Shown here: piece after piece, positions 34,013 to 42,085 of the stretch
Position numbering within the stretch: position 1 is the first letter of the stretch
How the letters are laid out: each line of letters starts with the position of its first letter
Assembly (NCBI GenBank): GCA_964610985.1
Contig: CAZSZJ010000003.1
Location: 1-64,000 of the forward strand
Length of the DNA stretch: 64,000 bases
DNA from: JARIHD01 sp964610985
GTDB taxonomy: Bacteria > Patescibacteriota > Saccharimonadia > Saccharimonadales > UBA4665
Reading direction: 5' to 3'
Notes under the pieces: generated by a model
Told to the model about the DNA's origin: nothing
What the model saw: only the letters and a program-made list of their open reading frames with translations
Databases searched by the model: none
Made by a program: the position numbers and the translations under genes

Positions 34013-34045
34013 GAAAAACGGCCGCTCTTTTTGGCGGCCGTTTTT
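34013..34045 (-). terminator. Terminator after the pilin-like gene
   Basis: A strong palindrome, AAACGGCCGC / GCGGCCGTTT with loop CAAAAAGA on the minus strand, is followed by TTTTTCTATG. It lies 18 bp after the stop of the pilin-like gene and could work in both directions. Confidence 0.8.
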
Positions 34046-34062
34046 AAGATTTTAATGCGTAG

Positions 34063-34656
34063 CTACTGTACGGCCGTCAATTTAGGAACAAGGTCGGTTA
34101 CCGCCTTGATGGCCGCTTCTTGCAAAGCTTCTGGCGCGTTAGGGTTACCACATACGCCATGGGGATGCGCGTAATGGTAGTAGTAGTCGCCTACCTTGAC
34201 AAAGGCGGAGTTCGTCTTAGCAGCTTCCTGCGCTGTAGTGCCGTCAGAGTCCCCAATACTCTCGGTTGGCTTCAGACGCTCGATAATACCGACAGGGCTA
34301 TCATCAGCCATACAGCCAGAACCGTATTTTTCGAGTTGGTCGGATGAAAAGCGAGCGTCTTTGCCATCATAAATCATGTAAACAAGCTTCTGTTCGCCAC
34401 TGTATTCAGCGCGGACATTCCATTCTTTGATGGTGACGTAGGTTTTAGTGTCGGTCTTGGTCTCTTCGGTTGGTTTGGTTTCGGTCTTGGTTTCTTCTTT
34501 TTTGTCGGAGCTAGCGTTTTGGCTTGTAGTGGTAGTCTTTTTATCGTCTTTGTTGTTCATGCGATACACATACCAACCCACTGCGGCTAGAAGCGCGACC
34601 ACAACCACAATAATCACGGCTTCGACTGCCGTGAATCCCTTTTCGTTTTTTGTCAT
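34063..34656 (-). CDS. Type IV pilin-like protein
   Basis: A 197-aa exported protein. The N-terminus KGFTAVEAVIIVVVVALLAAVGWYVYRM is a class III signal: cleavage after Gly, Phe+1 and Glu+5, then a hydrophobic helix. A Lys/Thr/Glu-rich linker (about 37-70) precedes a small globular domain with two Cys (GSGCMADDS, HPHGVCGNP). It may be a minor pilin or a pseudopilin-like anchored sensor; no prepilin peptidase is nearby. It is monocistronic, with its own promoter and terminator. Confidence 0.8.
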   Translation of the reverse strand: MTKNEKGFTAVEAVIIVVVVALLAAVGWYVYRMNNKDDKKTTTTSQNASSDKKEETKTETKPTEETKTDTKTYVTIKEWNVRAEYSGEQKLVYMIYDGKDARFSSDQLEKYGSGCMADDSPVGIIERLKPTESIGDSDGTTAQEAAKTNSAFVKVGDYYYHYAHPHGVCGNPNAPEALQEAAIKAVTDLVPKLTAVQ

Positions 34657-34702
34657 TTTAAAACCTTTGCCTTTCTTTTATTTTGTTGTAGGTTTGAGGT
34701 AA

Positions 34703-34731
34703 ACTATACAACTTTATAACTTCGATGACAA
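34703..34731 (-). promoter_or_regulatory. Sigma70-type promoter for the pilin-like gene
   Basis: On the minus strand TTGTCA (34726-34731) and TATAGT (34703-34708) are separated by exactly 17 bp, about 46 bp upstream of the ATG. GAAAGG lies before the start codon. Confidence 0.7.
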
Positions 34732-34738
34732 GGGGATT

Positions 34739-35266
34739 CTAGAACAAACTGACTTGGTTTTCAGTAGGTGGTTTTTTGCTATCTTTTACAGGTGCAGTTA
34801 GGGGCACCCTTAGGTGTTCGGCCAACCGCTCAACAAACATATCCTGCCCTTTATGCATCTTTGGCCCAGCCTGATGTATAGGAAACCACGCCGCTTTATC
34901 GAACTCGGGAAAATGCTGCAACTGGCCTGATTTTGGCGGCCACTCCATTTCGAATGTATTGCTCACCATAACGGCCGGGTCCAGGTCACCCTCGACAGCC
35001 CAGGCATAGATGACCTTGCCGTCCTTCCGCTTAAAAAACCCGAGGTCGATCAGTTCACCCTCCGGTACCGGCACGCCCGTTTCTTCGGTAAATTCGCGGC
35101 GGGCGGCCGTTTCCAGATCTTCGCCTGGTTCACATTCGCCCTTAGGAATCGACCATGCACCTTTATCTTTTTTGCTCCAAAATGGGCCGCCCGCGTGGCC
35201 GAGCAGCACATCCACTTGCCCGTTTTTGTTTCGGTATACTAATATCCCTGCGCTTTGCTTCTTCAT
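34739..35266 (-). CDS. Nudix hydrolase
   Basis: A 175-aa pyrophosphohydrolase. The Nudix box is complete: GECEPGEDLETAARREFTEE followed by TGV (GX5EX7REUXEEXGU). The N-terminal SAGILVYRNKNGQVDVLLGHAGGPFW and the later WFPIHQAGPKM suggest the NTP pyrophosphohydrolase group resembling bis-tetraphosphatases. The ATG at 35266 is preferred because GGAG sits 5 nt upstream; an ATG at 35275 is the alternative. It lies between two terminators. Confidence 0.88.
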   Translation of the reverse strand: MKKQSAGILVYRNKNGQVDVLLGHAGGPFWSKKDKGAWSIPKGECEPGEDLETAARREFTEETGVPVPEGELIDLGFFKRKDGKVIYAWAVEGDLDPAVMVSNTFEMEWPPKSGQLQHFPEFDKAAWFPIHQAGPKMHKGQDMFVERLAEHLRVPLTAPVKDSKKPPTENQVSLF

Positions 35267-35296
35267 ATGCTCCATCGTAGCATCAGATCCGGTGAT

Positions 35297-35329
35297 CCAA
35301 AAGAACCGGTTAAAAACCGGTTCTTTTGG
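35297..35329. terminator. Bidirectional terminator-like palindrome
   Basis: A perfect 15-bp stem, CCAAAAGAACCGGTT / AACCGGTTCTTTTGG with loop AAA, sits between tRNA-Leu and the Nudix gene. On the minus strand it would end the tRNA transcript. Confidence 0.75.
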
Positions 35330-35330
35330 A

Positions 35331-35418
35331 TGGTGGGCGAGGAGGGACTCGAACCCTCAAGGCTTATTCAGCCAGCGGATTTTAAGTCCGCCGCGTATAC
35401 CGATTCCGCCACTCGCCC
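35331..35418 (-). tRNA. tRNA-Leu (anticodon TAA)
   Basis: An 88-nt class II tRNA with encoded CCA. The acceptor stem GGGCGAG pairs with CTCGCCC, followed by discriminator A and CCA. The anticodon loop CTTAAAA gives TAA. A long variable arm (CTGGCTGAATAAGCC) and the T loop GGTTCGAGTCC are clear. Confidence 0.95.
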
Positions 35419-35430
35419 GCGAACAGTAGC

Positions 35431-35469
35431 CCTAAAAATAGGGAAGCTTATCGGAAAAGCTTCCCTATT
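35431..35469 (-). terminator. Terminator after the 364-aa membrane-anchored gene
   Basis: On the minus strand the stem ATAGGGAAGCTT / AAGCTTCCCTAT (35438-35469) is followed by TTTTTAGGG. It lies 10 bp after the stop at 35480 and insulates tRNA-Leu. Confidence 0.8.
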
Positions 35470-35479
35470 ATATGTCTAA

Positions 35480-36574
35480 CTACTCTAGAATCTCAAGGGG
35501 CGTGGTGAGTTCGATGGTAGGCGCACTTGGATATTCGTAGGATTGCTTGTTAAAACCGAGGTTAGCTTTGCGTACTGGTTGCTCCGGATCTTTCTGCTTG
35601 TCTTCGCCAACACCGGTCAGCTCGCTATACAATGGCAGGCCGAGCTGCTCGTCTACTAAGTAATAACCTTTTACGCCGCCATTCTTTACGGCATTAATAG
35701 ATATGAATTCATACTTCCATTCGGCTTTGGGATGTTCACGGGTAATCTTTTCGATTTCGGCGGTTTCAAAAAAGATGTTGGAAAGTTGTTCGTTTATTGT
35801 TGATGCGTCGCCGCGGGGTTTAAAGCCGTATTTGCGGAGTTGTTTGCCGTCACGGACTACAATACCTTCGTCAGTAATAGTGAACAGGTTAGCGGCCTGA
35901 AGCTTGTTTTTCCAGTTGGCGGCTTGGCTGTTGGCGAGAGTAACGGGCATGAGTCCGTCGGACATACGTGCCGGTGCAAGGTCTACAATGCCCCCAGGTC
36001 TAACGCCCAGATATGGACAAACCGAAAACGAATTGGCTTCCGTAAGTATATACATCTGTTTGAGGTACTCGTTGGCCTCCGTCAGGTTCTTGGGTGCAGG
36101 CCGTCCCGACCCACCTGCCGACACCAACCCATCCCAATATGCCGTACCATCTATGCAGCGCTCCATGTCGAAGTCGGTTTTGTCGTATGACCGCTGGGCG
36201 TACACGCCGCGGTATTTATTATTGACGAGTTCGCCAATACTGGACTGGATAAAACCAGGATCATTTTTGGCCTCGAGATCCGCCTTGGTGGCGTAAGTAG
36301 TGCGGTATTGGGCGACACGGATATTCTGCTGGGCAGCGCCTTTGGCGAGCGCGTCATAAAAACCGGCGACAACTTTGGGGTCGCTTGCCTGGACGTTTTT
36401 ACTATTATCGCTTTTGTTGCCGCGCAGTGCAAAGAATAAAAGCGCTATCGTCAATACAACGACAATAATAACGGCCGGAATCAGCCATTTACCCAATTTC
36501 TTGCCATTTGAGGGCGCGTACCCCGGGTTAATCGGTGAGAAATCACCGCCACCTTGGCTACTATTGCTATCCAT
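35480..36574 (-). CDS. Hypothetical membrane-anchored exterior protein
   Basis: A 364-aa protein. A Ser/Gly/Pro-rich cytoplasmic start (1-28) is followed by one transmembrane helix (KWLIPAVIIVVVLTIALLFF) and a 310-residue exterior domain of unknown fold with two Cys (about 130-190). The true start is the ATG at 36574, preceded by AAGGGGGATATT. The frame remains open upstream through tRNA-Cys, giving a false 36-residue extension. The architecture resembles the plus-strand gene at 36800, but I find no shared motif. Confidence 0.65.
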   Translation of the reverse strand: MDSNSSQGGGDFSPINPGYAPSNGKKLGKWLIPAVIIVVVLTIALLFFALRGNKSDNSKNVQASDPKVVAGFYDALAKGAAQQNIRVAQYRTTYATKADLEAKNDPGFIQSSIGELVNNKYRGVYAQRSYDKTDFDMERCIDGTAYWDGLVSAGGSGRPAPKNLTEANEYLKQMYILTEANSFSVCPYLGVRPGGIVDLAPARMSDGLMPVTLANSQAANWKNKLQAANLFTITDEGIVVRDGKQLRKYGFKPRGDASTINEQLSNIFFETAEIEKITREHPKAEWKYEFISINAVKNGGVKGYYLVDEQLGLPLYSELTGVGEDKQKDPEQPVRKANLGFNKQSYEYPSAPTIELTTPLEILE

Positions 36575-36614
36575 AATATCCCCCTTAGTATCTCTTGGTT
36601 TTGAAAAGTCTAAA

Positions 36615-36688
36615 TGGAGGCACCGACCGGACTTGAACCGGTGTACAAGGTTTTGCAGACCTCTGCGTAACCACTCCGCCACGGCGCC
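36615..36688 (-). tRNA. tRNA-Cys (anticodon GCA)
   Basis: A 74-nt tRNA with encoded CCA. The acceptor GGCGCCG pairs with CGGTGCC (one G-T pair), and the discriminator is T, as expected for Cys. The anticodon loop CTGCAAA gives GCA, and the T loop is GGTTCAAGTCC. Confidence 0.95.
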
Positions 36689-36799
36689 AAAAAGTGATCT
36701 TCATTATCTTACTACATCTGTTTGTGCCGAACAACCACCTCGAGACATCTGTGCGATATTCAACATCAAAAATGATCCCACTTGTGGTAATCTAGATGC

Positions 36800-38188
36800 A
36801 TGAATCCACAAGAACCCTCCAATTTTAATGCACTGAACCAACAGCCAGTCCAGTCTGGCGCAGAGCCATCATTTGGCCAGCCTCAGCCGCCCAAAAAACG
36901 CATGTCCAAGGGTCTTAAAATAACCCTGATTGTCGTGGGTGTGTTGGTCTTGTTGCTGACAATTCTGCGCATCCGCGCGGTCATCGTTCAAAATAATAAA
37001 AACGACACAAAGGGAAGCAAGAGCAGCCAAACCAAACAGCCCAACGGCCAAATCGCCAGTACCGGACCCAAGGTTTTTACCGTTAGTTACGCCAAAGAAG
37101 CGCCTTCTTATGCCGGCAATAAGATGCACGACGCCTGTTCGCTTCTTAGTTTTGAGGGGGCCATGAGCAAAGTTAAGGGTATACCGGAGTTAAATGACGT
37201 TAAAACGCTTCAAAAACCACTGAGCATTGAACACAACTACACCGACCACAACATTCCCGGAATCTTAGGGACAGATGGCCAGCCACGCAAAATAACGCAG
37301 ACTATCAGCAGCGAGGGCTCAAAGCCAACCAGCATGGACAATTTTGCTTCTATCGCCAACAGCTACTGTGTGTACGGCCAGAACTTGCCTAGCAGCGTAA
37401 CTTTTGCCCGCGTATATGTAACTCAGCCGCCCACACCGCTGACTCCGGAATTCCTGCCTTTCCTAGCCAATCTGCCAAAAAAACAAGTTAACGGCGTAGA
37501 CGTATACACCGTTGACACCCCGAACGAGAATGGCTTTATGTATGCCGCCATGATCCGCGCCGACAAAAAAGTAGCTGTTATTTTAAAAACCGGCAACACT
37601 GACATCATGGACTCCGGCGTCAATGAAATAACCAAAAAAATGACCGCCACACCAATTGGCTATGCCAAGTATGAGTATCCCGGCATGTACGGCAAGCTCG
37701 TCGACTCTTGTTCGCTGTTTAGCGCAGCCGATTTTGAGCGATTTATGGGCAAAAAAGCTGCTTCCACCGTTACCGAAAGCCTTATCGTAACTAAAGGCTA
37801 CGACCTTGGCGTCGACCGAAACTGCCGTCGTTCACAGGTAGACAGCCAGCTCGAGCCAGTATATGAGTCCGATACCGCAGATATTACTATTCGCCAAGGC
37901 AAGAGTGAGCTAGCAGCCAAATCGTGGCTTGAATCTAAAAAAGGCAGCATTTACATCTTTACACCGTCCCAAACCAAGCTCGGCGATGAGTCGCTCATAA
38001 GAGTAAATGAGGGCAATGATGATAACTCCCGCCGTTCATACAAGCTCTTTGTCCGCATCGAAGCCGCGGTTATCGAGATTGACCTCGACCAAAGTGCCGC
38101 CGGTGACGCATCGGCAGCCGCCTTTGAACAACGCATCATGCCCGCCGCCAAACAGATCATCGAAAACTACCAAAAACAGATTAAATAA
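36800..38188 (+). CDS. Membrane-anchored protein with duplicated DUF3558-like domain
   Basis: A 462-aa protein. A Pro/Gln-rich cytoplasmic start and KKR precede one transmembrane helix (about 40-62); a Lys/Ser/Gln-rich linker leads to two similar exterior domains. Each starts with a Cys motif, DACSLLSFEGAMSKVKG (about 112) and DSCSLFSAADFERFMGK (about 301), like the CsLLt-a-d...lG start of DUF3558-type lipoproteins. Each domain contains a second Cys (SYCVYG, RNCRRS), suggesting one disulfide per repeat. The role is unknown. TAATCT ends about 6 nt before the ATG. Confidence 0.65.
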   Translation: MNPQEPSNFNALNQQPVQSGAEPSFGQPQPPKKRMSKGLKITLIVVGVLVLLLTILRIRAVIVQNNKNDTKGSKSSQTKQPNGQIASTGPKVFTVSYAKEAPSYAGNKMHDACSLLSFEGAMSKVKGIPELNDVKTLQKPLSIEHNYTDHNIPGILGTDGQPRKITQTISSEGSKPTSMDNFASIANSYCVYGQNLPSSVTFARVYVTQPPTPLTPEFLPFLANLPKKQVNGVDVYTVDTPNENGFMYAAMIRADKKVAVILKTGNTDIMDSGVNEITKKMTATPIGYAKYEYPGMYGKLVDSCSLFSAADFERFMGKKAASTVTESLIVTKGYDLGVDRNCRRSQVDSQLEPVYESDTADITIRQGKSELAAKSWLESKKGSIYIFTPSQTKLGDESLIRVNEGNDDNSRRSYKLFVRIEAAVIEIDLDQSAAGDASAAAFEQRIMPAAKQIIENYQKQIK

Positions 38189-38243
38189 TCTGCGGCGGCC
38201 CCTCCCTGTTGACGATTGCGCCATATAATCGTATGGTGCAATT

Positions 38244-38822
38244 ATGTCCAACATGAACGAACTCGGCTTCCCGATGTGGGATCACCTGCGGATGGACGGG
38301 CGCTACCTGAAGACCGTCCAATGCATAGACTTTCTTGGCAGTAGTCTAGGTGGCGAGACATCTCTTACCATGACCATCAACGACAGAGACGAGCCCCTCC
38401 TACCCGGCACGATATTTGGCAGCATCATACGCTACCGCTGGCGCCAGCGCGAATGGGAGACCTGTAACGGCAACCGCCGCGTTTCCAACCCTTCAACCCG
38501 TTTGCACCTGCAAGGCTACTACACCGGCCAAAGCGTCGAAACCCCTATTACTGTTCCGGGGTTTAAAACCAAAGAACCGGTCATGCTGCCGGTTGTCGAC
38601 CTCAAACTTTGGCGCTGGAGCCAGCCTTATAAAATAGACGTGGGTCAGATCGCCCTTGCCCGCCTTTGCGAAGGCGAGCGCGCAGTGATTCAGGAAATAA
38701 ATTTTGACCACCAGGCAATTATGCGAGACCAAAAGATCGAACCCAGGACCGACAACCCTCATCCCTATTTAAGCACCGTCCAGTTCGGGGGCCTCTACGT
38801 CGTGCCACTAGCCCCGGGCTAG
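38244..38822 (+). CDS. Hypothetical protein
   Basis: A 192-aa cytoplasmic protein I do not recognise. It is mostly beta-strand by pattern, with many aromatics (RYRWRQREWE, LKLWRWSQPY) and no signal or membrane span. A TATAAT lies 14 nt before the start. Its last 15 bp overlap the end of the convergent 321-aa gene. Confidence 0.55.
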   Translation: MSNMNELGFPMWDHLRMDGRYLKTVQCIDFLGSSLGGETSLTMTINDRDEPLLPGTIFGSIIRYRWRQREWETCNGNRRVSNPSTRLHLQGYYTGQSVETPITVPGFKTKEPVMLPVVDLKLWRWSQPYKIDVGQIALARLCEGERAVIQEINFDHQAIMRDQKIEPRTDNPHPYLSTVQFGGLYVVPLAPG

Positions 38823-39773
38823 GTGTCTCGCATCTCGTTTCTCGCGTACGCCCTGAAAGTCATCGAGCCGCATACTGACTACACGCGATAAGACACGCAA
38901 TTTCGCAGCTGTGTTTTTAGAGACCTTACCGGCTTCGGCTTTGAGGAACATATTAAGCGTGTCAATCGGACCATCGGTCGACCGGATAACCAGATCATCT
39001 TGGCCGTAAAAATAGACTACGTCCTTTTTGTACGCCTCATTATATCTTCGGTTGCCCGACTTCAGCTGCACCAGTACTTTTTTGTGTGAATCTCCCGCTG
39101 AGACGGCTATATAATCGGCCCGCATCTTTGCCGAAAAGCGGTTATGTTCTTGCCGAAAAGATGCCGGTAGTGTCAGGTACCGTTGGGGTTCGTCAAGTTG
39201 TGATACGAGCCCATAGGCCATTTCGGTCGCCAGGCCAGACCGCGATTCGCGCTCTTGCGTCGTTTTGCTAGGCAAGGCCATGACCCCTGACCCAAGCTCC
39301 AGACAGCCCGACCTAACCTTTTGAAACTTGGCCTCGGTCACTTCGTCATCTAAGGGCTCGTAGGCCAACCACGAGGCCGCCACCTCCATAAGGGGAAGAT
39401 ACGACAATGACTGAACGAGCCTGACCCCAGTATCACGCACATCAAGGTTTTTACGCTCCGTGGACTGAGCCCGACGCAAATCCGACATTTCTTCGCCAGC
39501 CCCGAGCCAATGCTCAGAAGCCTGGCTCAAGTAGCCGAGTCTCGTTTCGAGTTTACCAGAATTCCTTCCTTTTCTGCCCCGGAAAAGTGCCGCTTCGGCG
39601 GCCGCCCAGCCTGCGGCATAGCGTACCAAAGGATGATCATTCGTGCCCATTTGATCACTCATTTTCATGAATTGATCAGGTGACCGGCTGTGATTGGCAA
39701 TGTAGTCACGAAAATGTGGATCCTCAAAATCAAAAGCTTGCTCTAATGGCGATCGAGTGTCGAGATGTTGCAT
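38808..39773 (-). CDS. Hypothetical protein with PD-(D/E)XK-nuclease-like C-terminal region
   Basis: A 321-aa cytoplasmic protein. The N-terminal two thirds are helical, with NDHPLVRYAAGWAAAEAALF (about 44-63) and ASEHWLGAGEEM. The last third has ADYIAVSAGDSHKKVLVQLKSGN, where Asp and QLK are spaced like a PD-(D/E)XK core, then RYNEAYKKDVVYFYG. The match is suggestive only. The ATG at 39773 is chosen because AGGATTATTC precedes it. A decayed paralogue lies directly upstream. Confidence 0.5.
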   Translation of the reverse strand: MQHLDTRSPLEQAFDFEDPHFRDYIANHSRSPDQFMKMSDQMGTNDHPLVRYAAGWAAAEAALFRGRKGRNSGKLETRLGYLSQASEHWLGAGEEMSDLRRAQSTERKNLDVRDTGVRLVQSLSYLPLMEVAASWLAYEPLDDEVTEAKFQKVRSGCLELGSGVMALPSKTTQERESRSGLATEMAYGLVSQLDEPQRYLTLPASFRQEHNRFSAKMRADYIAVSAGDSHKKVLVQLKSGNRRYNEAYKKDVVYFYGQDDLVIRSTDGPIDTLNMFLKAEAGKVSKNTAAKLRVLSRVVSMRLDDFQGVREKRDARHLARG

Positions 39774-39815
39774 GAATAATCCTTTAGGATATAGCATAAT
39801 ACATCGATCCGTGTG

Positions 39816-40100
39816 CTATATCAAGTTATCAACACTCATTAGATCGATTCCTTCAAAGCGTCCTGCGCCATAAGCCATATTTCTAGTCCGAAAAGCATCT
39901 TCACCCTTTAGTGTTCCCCGCAGGACAGCCGGGCCTTTGGTTGCACCGCACCAGTAGGTCTTCGCCCGGGCAAGCGTATCGATAATCCAAATTATTTGGC
40001 CTGGTTTTACCCGGATCACGCCTACTGGCAAGTTCGGCCGCAGCCCAACCGGCCGCACCACGAACCAGAGGATGGTCCCTTTCACTTACGCTGCACTCAT
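39816..40100 (-). pseudogene. Degraded paralogue of the 321-aa gene
   Basis: One reading frame encodes SERDHPLVRGAAGWAAAELA, matching NDHPLVRYAAGWAAAEAA of the neighbouring gene. After a frameshift near 40020 a second frame runs IDTLARAKTYWCGATKG, matching the ASEHWLGAGEE region, and ends at 39816. An ATG with GGAG at 40100 is followed after four codons by TAA. Only about 90 codons survive, so this is a truncated, frameshifted copy. Confidence 0.6.
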
Positions 40101-40105
40101 CTCCT

Positions 40106-40243
40106 TTAGATATGTGGGGCCACGGCCTTCCCCAGATATATAGCTACGGAGTTTAAATCTTCAAAACTATGCAGATGTTCTAGTTCTGTTTGAGCTGCTG
40201 CATCATCACAACCTTCCTGCTTTAGACGGCTAAAAAACATCAT
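40106..40243 (-). CDS. Small hypothetical ORF
   Basis: A 45-aa frame (MMFFSRLKQEGCDDAAAQTE...) lying 20 bp after the XRE gene in the same direction. It has no clear ribosome binding site and no known domain. It may be a short real gene or the 5' remnant of the decayed paralogue region. Confidence 0.25.
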   Translation of the reverse strand: MMFFSRLKQEGCDDAAAQTELEHLHSFEDLNSVAIYLGKAVAPHI

Positions 40244-40262
40244 AAAACGAATACACTTACCG

Positions 40263-40475
40263 TCAATTCTTATCGGCTCTATATTCCAGAATATCGCCAG
40301 GCTGGCAGTCAAGGGCTTTGCAGATTGCCTCTAGTGTAGACAGGCGGACGGCTTTCGCCCTGGCGTTTTTGAGAATGGACAGGTTGGCCATGGTGATGCC
40401 TACCCGTTCAGACAATTCGGTCACGCTCATTTTGCGCTTTGCTAGCATAACATCGATATTGATAATTATCGCCAT
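40263..40475 (-). CDS. XRE/YozG-type transcriptional regulator
   Basis: A 70-aa DNA-binding protein. The helix-turn-helix covers LAKRKMSVTELSERVGITMANLSILKN, then RLSTLEAICKALDCQPGDILEY, the usual Cro/CI-like end. Short regulators of this kind are commonly paired with DUF2975 membrane proteins, as here (8 bp downstream of the DUF2975 gene). It probably autoregulates that pair. Confidence 0.88.
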   Translation of the reverse strand: MAIIINIDVMLAKRKMSVTELSERVGITMANLSILKNARAKAVRLSTLEAICKALDCQPGDILEYRADKN

Positions 40476-40483
40476 AGCATGCC

Positions 40484-40990
40484 CTAGACCGTTAGGTCGT
40501 TCTCCGACTTCATAGCAATCGCTTCACGCAACAATCGCTGGAATATACCCGCCACAATCGCTATCGCAAACGGCACCAGCGCCAAGATCATGCAGATAAT
40601 AATAAGCCCCGGAGCGTCATCGTTTTGAGCCCAGATGTAAAAGAACGGCAACACGGCTATAAATATCGCACTAATAGCCGCTCCACAGCAAGCGATGCGG
40701 CGGAGCGCCTGCACCGACAGTTCTGAAAAGGCTTTGTTTTTGTCGACATACTCAAGAAGCAAAAACCCCTGGTAAAGCGCCATAAAGAACGGAATTGCCG
40801 CAGCGTACATCGCGCTCAAAATAACATAAAACACATACGTCATGTTTGGATATTCATCTGGAACATGGATCCAGGTTGCCGGCAGCGCAAAGGCGCAAAT
40901 GGCAAGCACGACAAGACCGATAGCTATGATAGCCGTTTTTAAGAAAAAGGTTGATCCTCGTTTGACGAGTAGAGATTTGGCGTTTTTCAT
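40484..40990 (-). CDS. DUF2975 membrane protein
   Basis: A 168-aa protein with four hydrophobic spans (about residues 17-39, 53-77, 101-122 and 132-156). LYQGFLLLEYVDKNKAFSELSVQALRRIACCG between spans 2 and 3 matches the DUF2975 core. The family has unknown function and usually travels with a YozG-like regulator. The ATG at 40990 is chosen over 41011 since the hydrophobic span then begins at the typical distance. Confidence 0.8.
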   Translation of the reverse strand: MKNAKSLLVKRGSTFFLKTAIIAIGLVVLAICAFALPATWIHVPDEYPNMTYVFYVILSAMYAAAIPFFMALYQGFLLLEYVDKNKAFSELSVQALRRIACCGAAISAIFIAVLPFFYIWAQNDDAPGLIIICMILALVPFAIAIVAGIFQRLLREAIAMKSENDLTV

Positions 40991-41046
40991 AACGCCATTA
41001 AAGCATATCATTTATCGAATAACAATAAATAATTGTTGATATAGTG

Positions 41047-42006
41047 TTATTTACTATCTATAGTCAATTTAGGTGCGAGCGCAAAACTTCCAACCTGAAA
41101 GGCCTGACTAGGCGAAACATCATAACGCCAAGTCATGGCAGGACACACATGATCAAATGCCTCATCAATATGACCGATAATCGGCTTTTGCATCATTAAT
41201 ATTTTTTTGTCATCAACGAATTCGACCATAGTGTCGGCAAAATGTACGGTGCCATTATCTCTTACAAGTCGACGCAAATGGTCGATGTGGCCAAATTGCA
41301 GGCTAGCATTTTGATCGTCAAGCGCCAAAACCAGAGCTGCCGCCTCGCCGTCTGGATTCATTTCGAATTGTCTGCCGAATTTTCCAGCACTGAGAGGACC
41401 AAGATGCATAATAGGGAGGGAGGCCAGCTGTGACATGAGAAGCTGTGAGCACACAAATGAAAACTTTTCGCCTAAATCCAACCGATTCTTAGTTACATCT
41501 ATTTCACGTACCATCGCTGCAGCTTGTTGTACAAAATGCTGATAGCTAGTTGTCGTAGCAGCTTGTCCGAACGCCCTATCAAAATCTTTGGCAACACCAG
41601 AGATGTCAGCCCTTACAAGACTGACTTTGCCCAATAAATCGAAAGGCAAGGCATTAAGAGCAAGTTCAGTCTGGCTTATGTCGGCGTCAACGAGCACCGT
41701 TTTATCGAACTCCGATACTATGTCGATAAGAGGAATGTCTCCGCAACCACCAGCCCCAAGAATAAGAGCATTCCGCTCCTCACCAGTAACTGACCGCGCT
41801 AAAGCCACCTGGGCCGTGGCATATATGTTTTCATGACTATAATCCAGATGATCAGCCTGAAAGTTATTTGCGTAAAGTAACCTATCCGCTGCAATCGCCG
41901 CGTTCATTGAGCCATAGGCTGAATGTAGAACCGGCGAGAAGCCTTCTGCCGAAGGTTCAACTCGGTTCGACAAGAGATGCTTATTGGGACTGTTGGGTTC
42001 AGTCAT
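41047..42006 (-). CDS. SAM-dependent methyltransferase-like protein
   Basis: A 319-aa cytoplasmic Rossmann-fold protein. Motif I is ALILGAGGCGDIPLIDI (about 84-100), followed by TVLVDADIS and VSLVRADISG, typical of SAM binding. The rest resembles no methyltransferase I can name and the substrate is unknown. An extended -10 TGGTATAGT ends about 11 nt before the ATG. Confidence 0.65.
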   Translation of the reverse strand: MTEPNSPNKHLLSNRVEPSAEGFSPVLHSAYGSMNAAIAADRLLYANNFQADHLDYSHENIYATAQVALARSVTGEERNALILGAGGCGDIPLIDIVSEFDKTVLVDADISQTELALNALPFDLLGKVSLVRADISGVAKDFDRAFGQAATTTSYQHFVQQAAAMVREIDVTKNRLDLGEKFSFVCSQLLMSQLASLPIMHLGPLSAGKFGRQFEMNPDGEAAALVLALDDQNASLQFGHIDHLRRLVRDNGTVHFADTMVEFVDDKKILMMQKPIIGHIDEAFDHVCPAMTWRYDVSPSQAFQVGSFALAPKLTIDSK

Positions 42007-42017
42007 ATCAGCTGATA

Positions 42018-42026
42018 ACTATACCA
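42018..42026 (-). promoter_or_regulatory. Extended -10 promoter of the methyltransferase-like gene
   Basis: TGGTATAGT on the minus strand (TGn plus TATAGT), with only 11 nt between the hexamer and the ATG. Confidence 0.45.
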
Positions 42027-42085
42027 TATTGACGGTAGTTAGCAATTCCTGACGTTCTCTGAGTCTCCGAACGGCGTAAGTCTAT

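Noticed and set aside
36575..36682. N-terminal extension MAEWLRRGLQNLVHRFKSG on the 364-aa protein
   Set aside because: This is tRNA-Cys read as protein; the SD-preceded ATG at 36574 is the real start.
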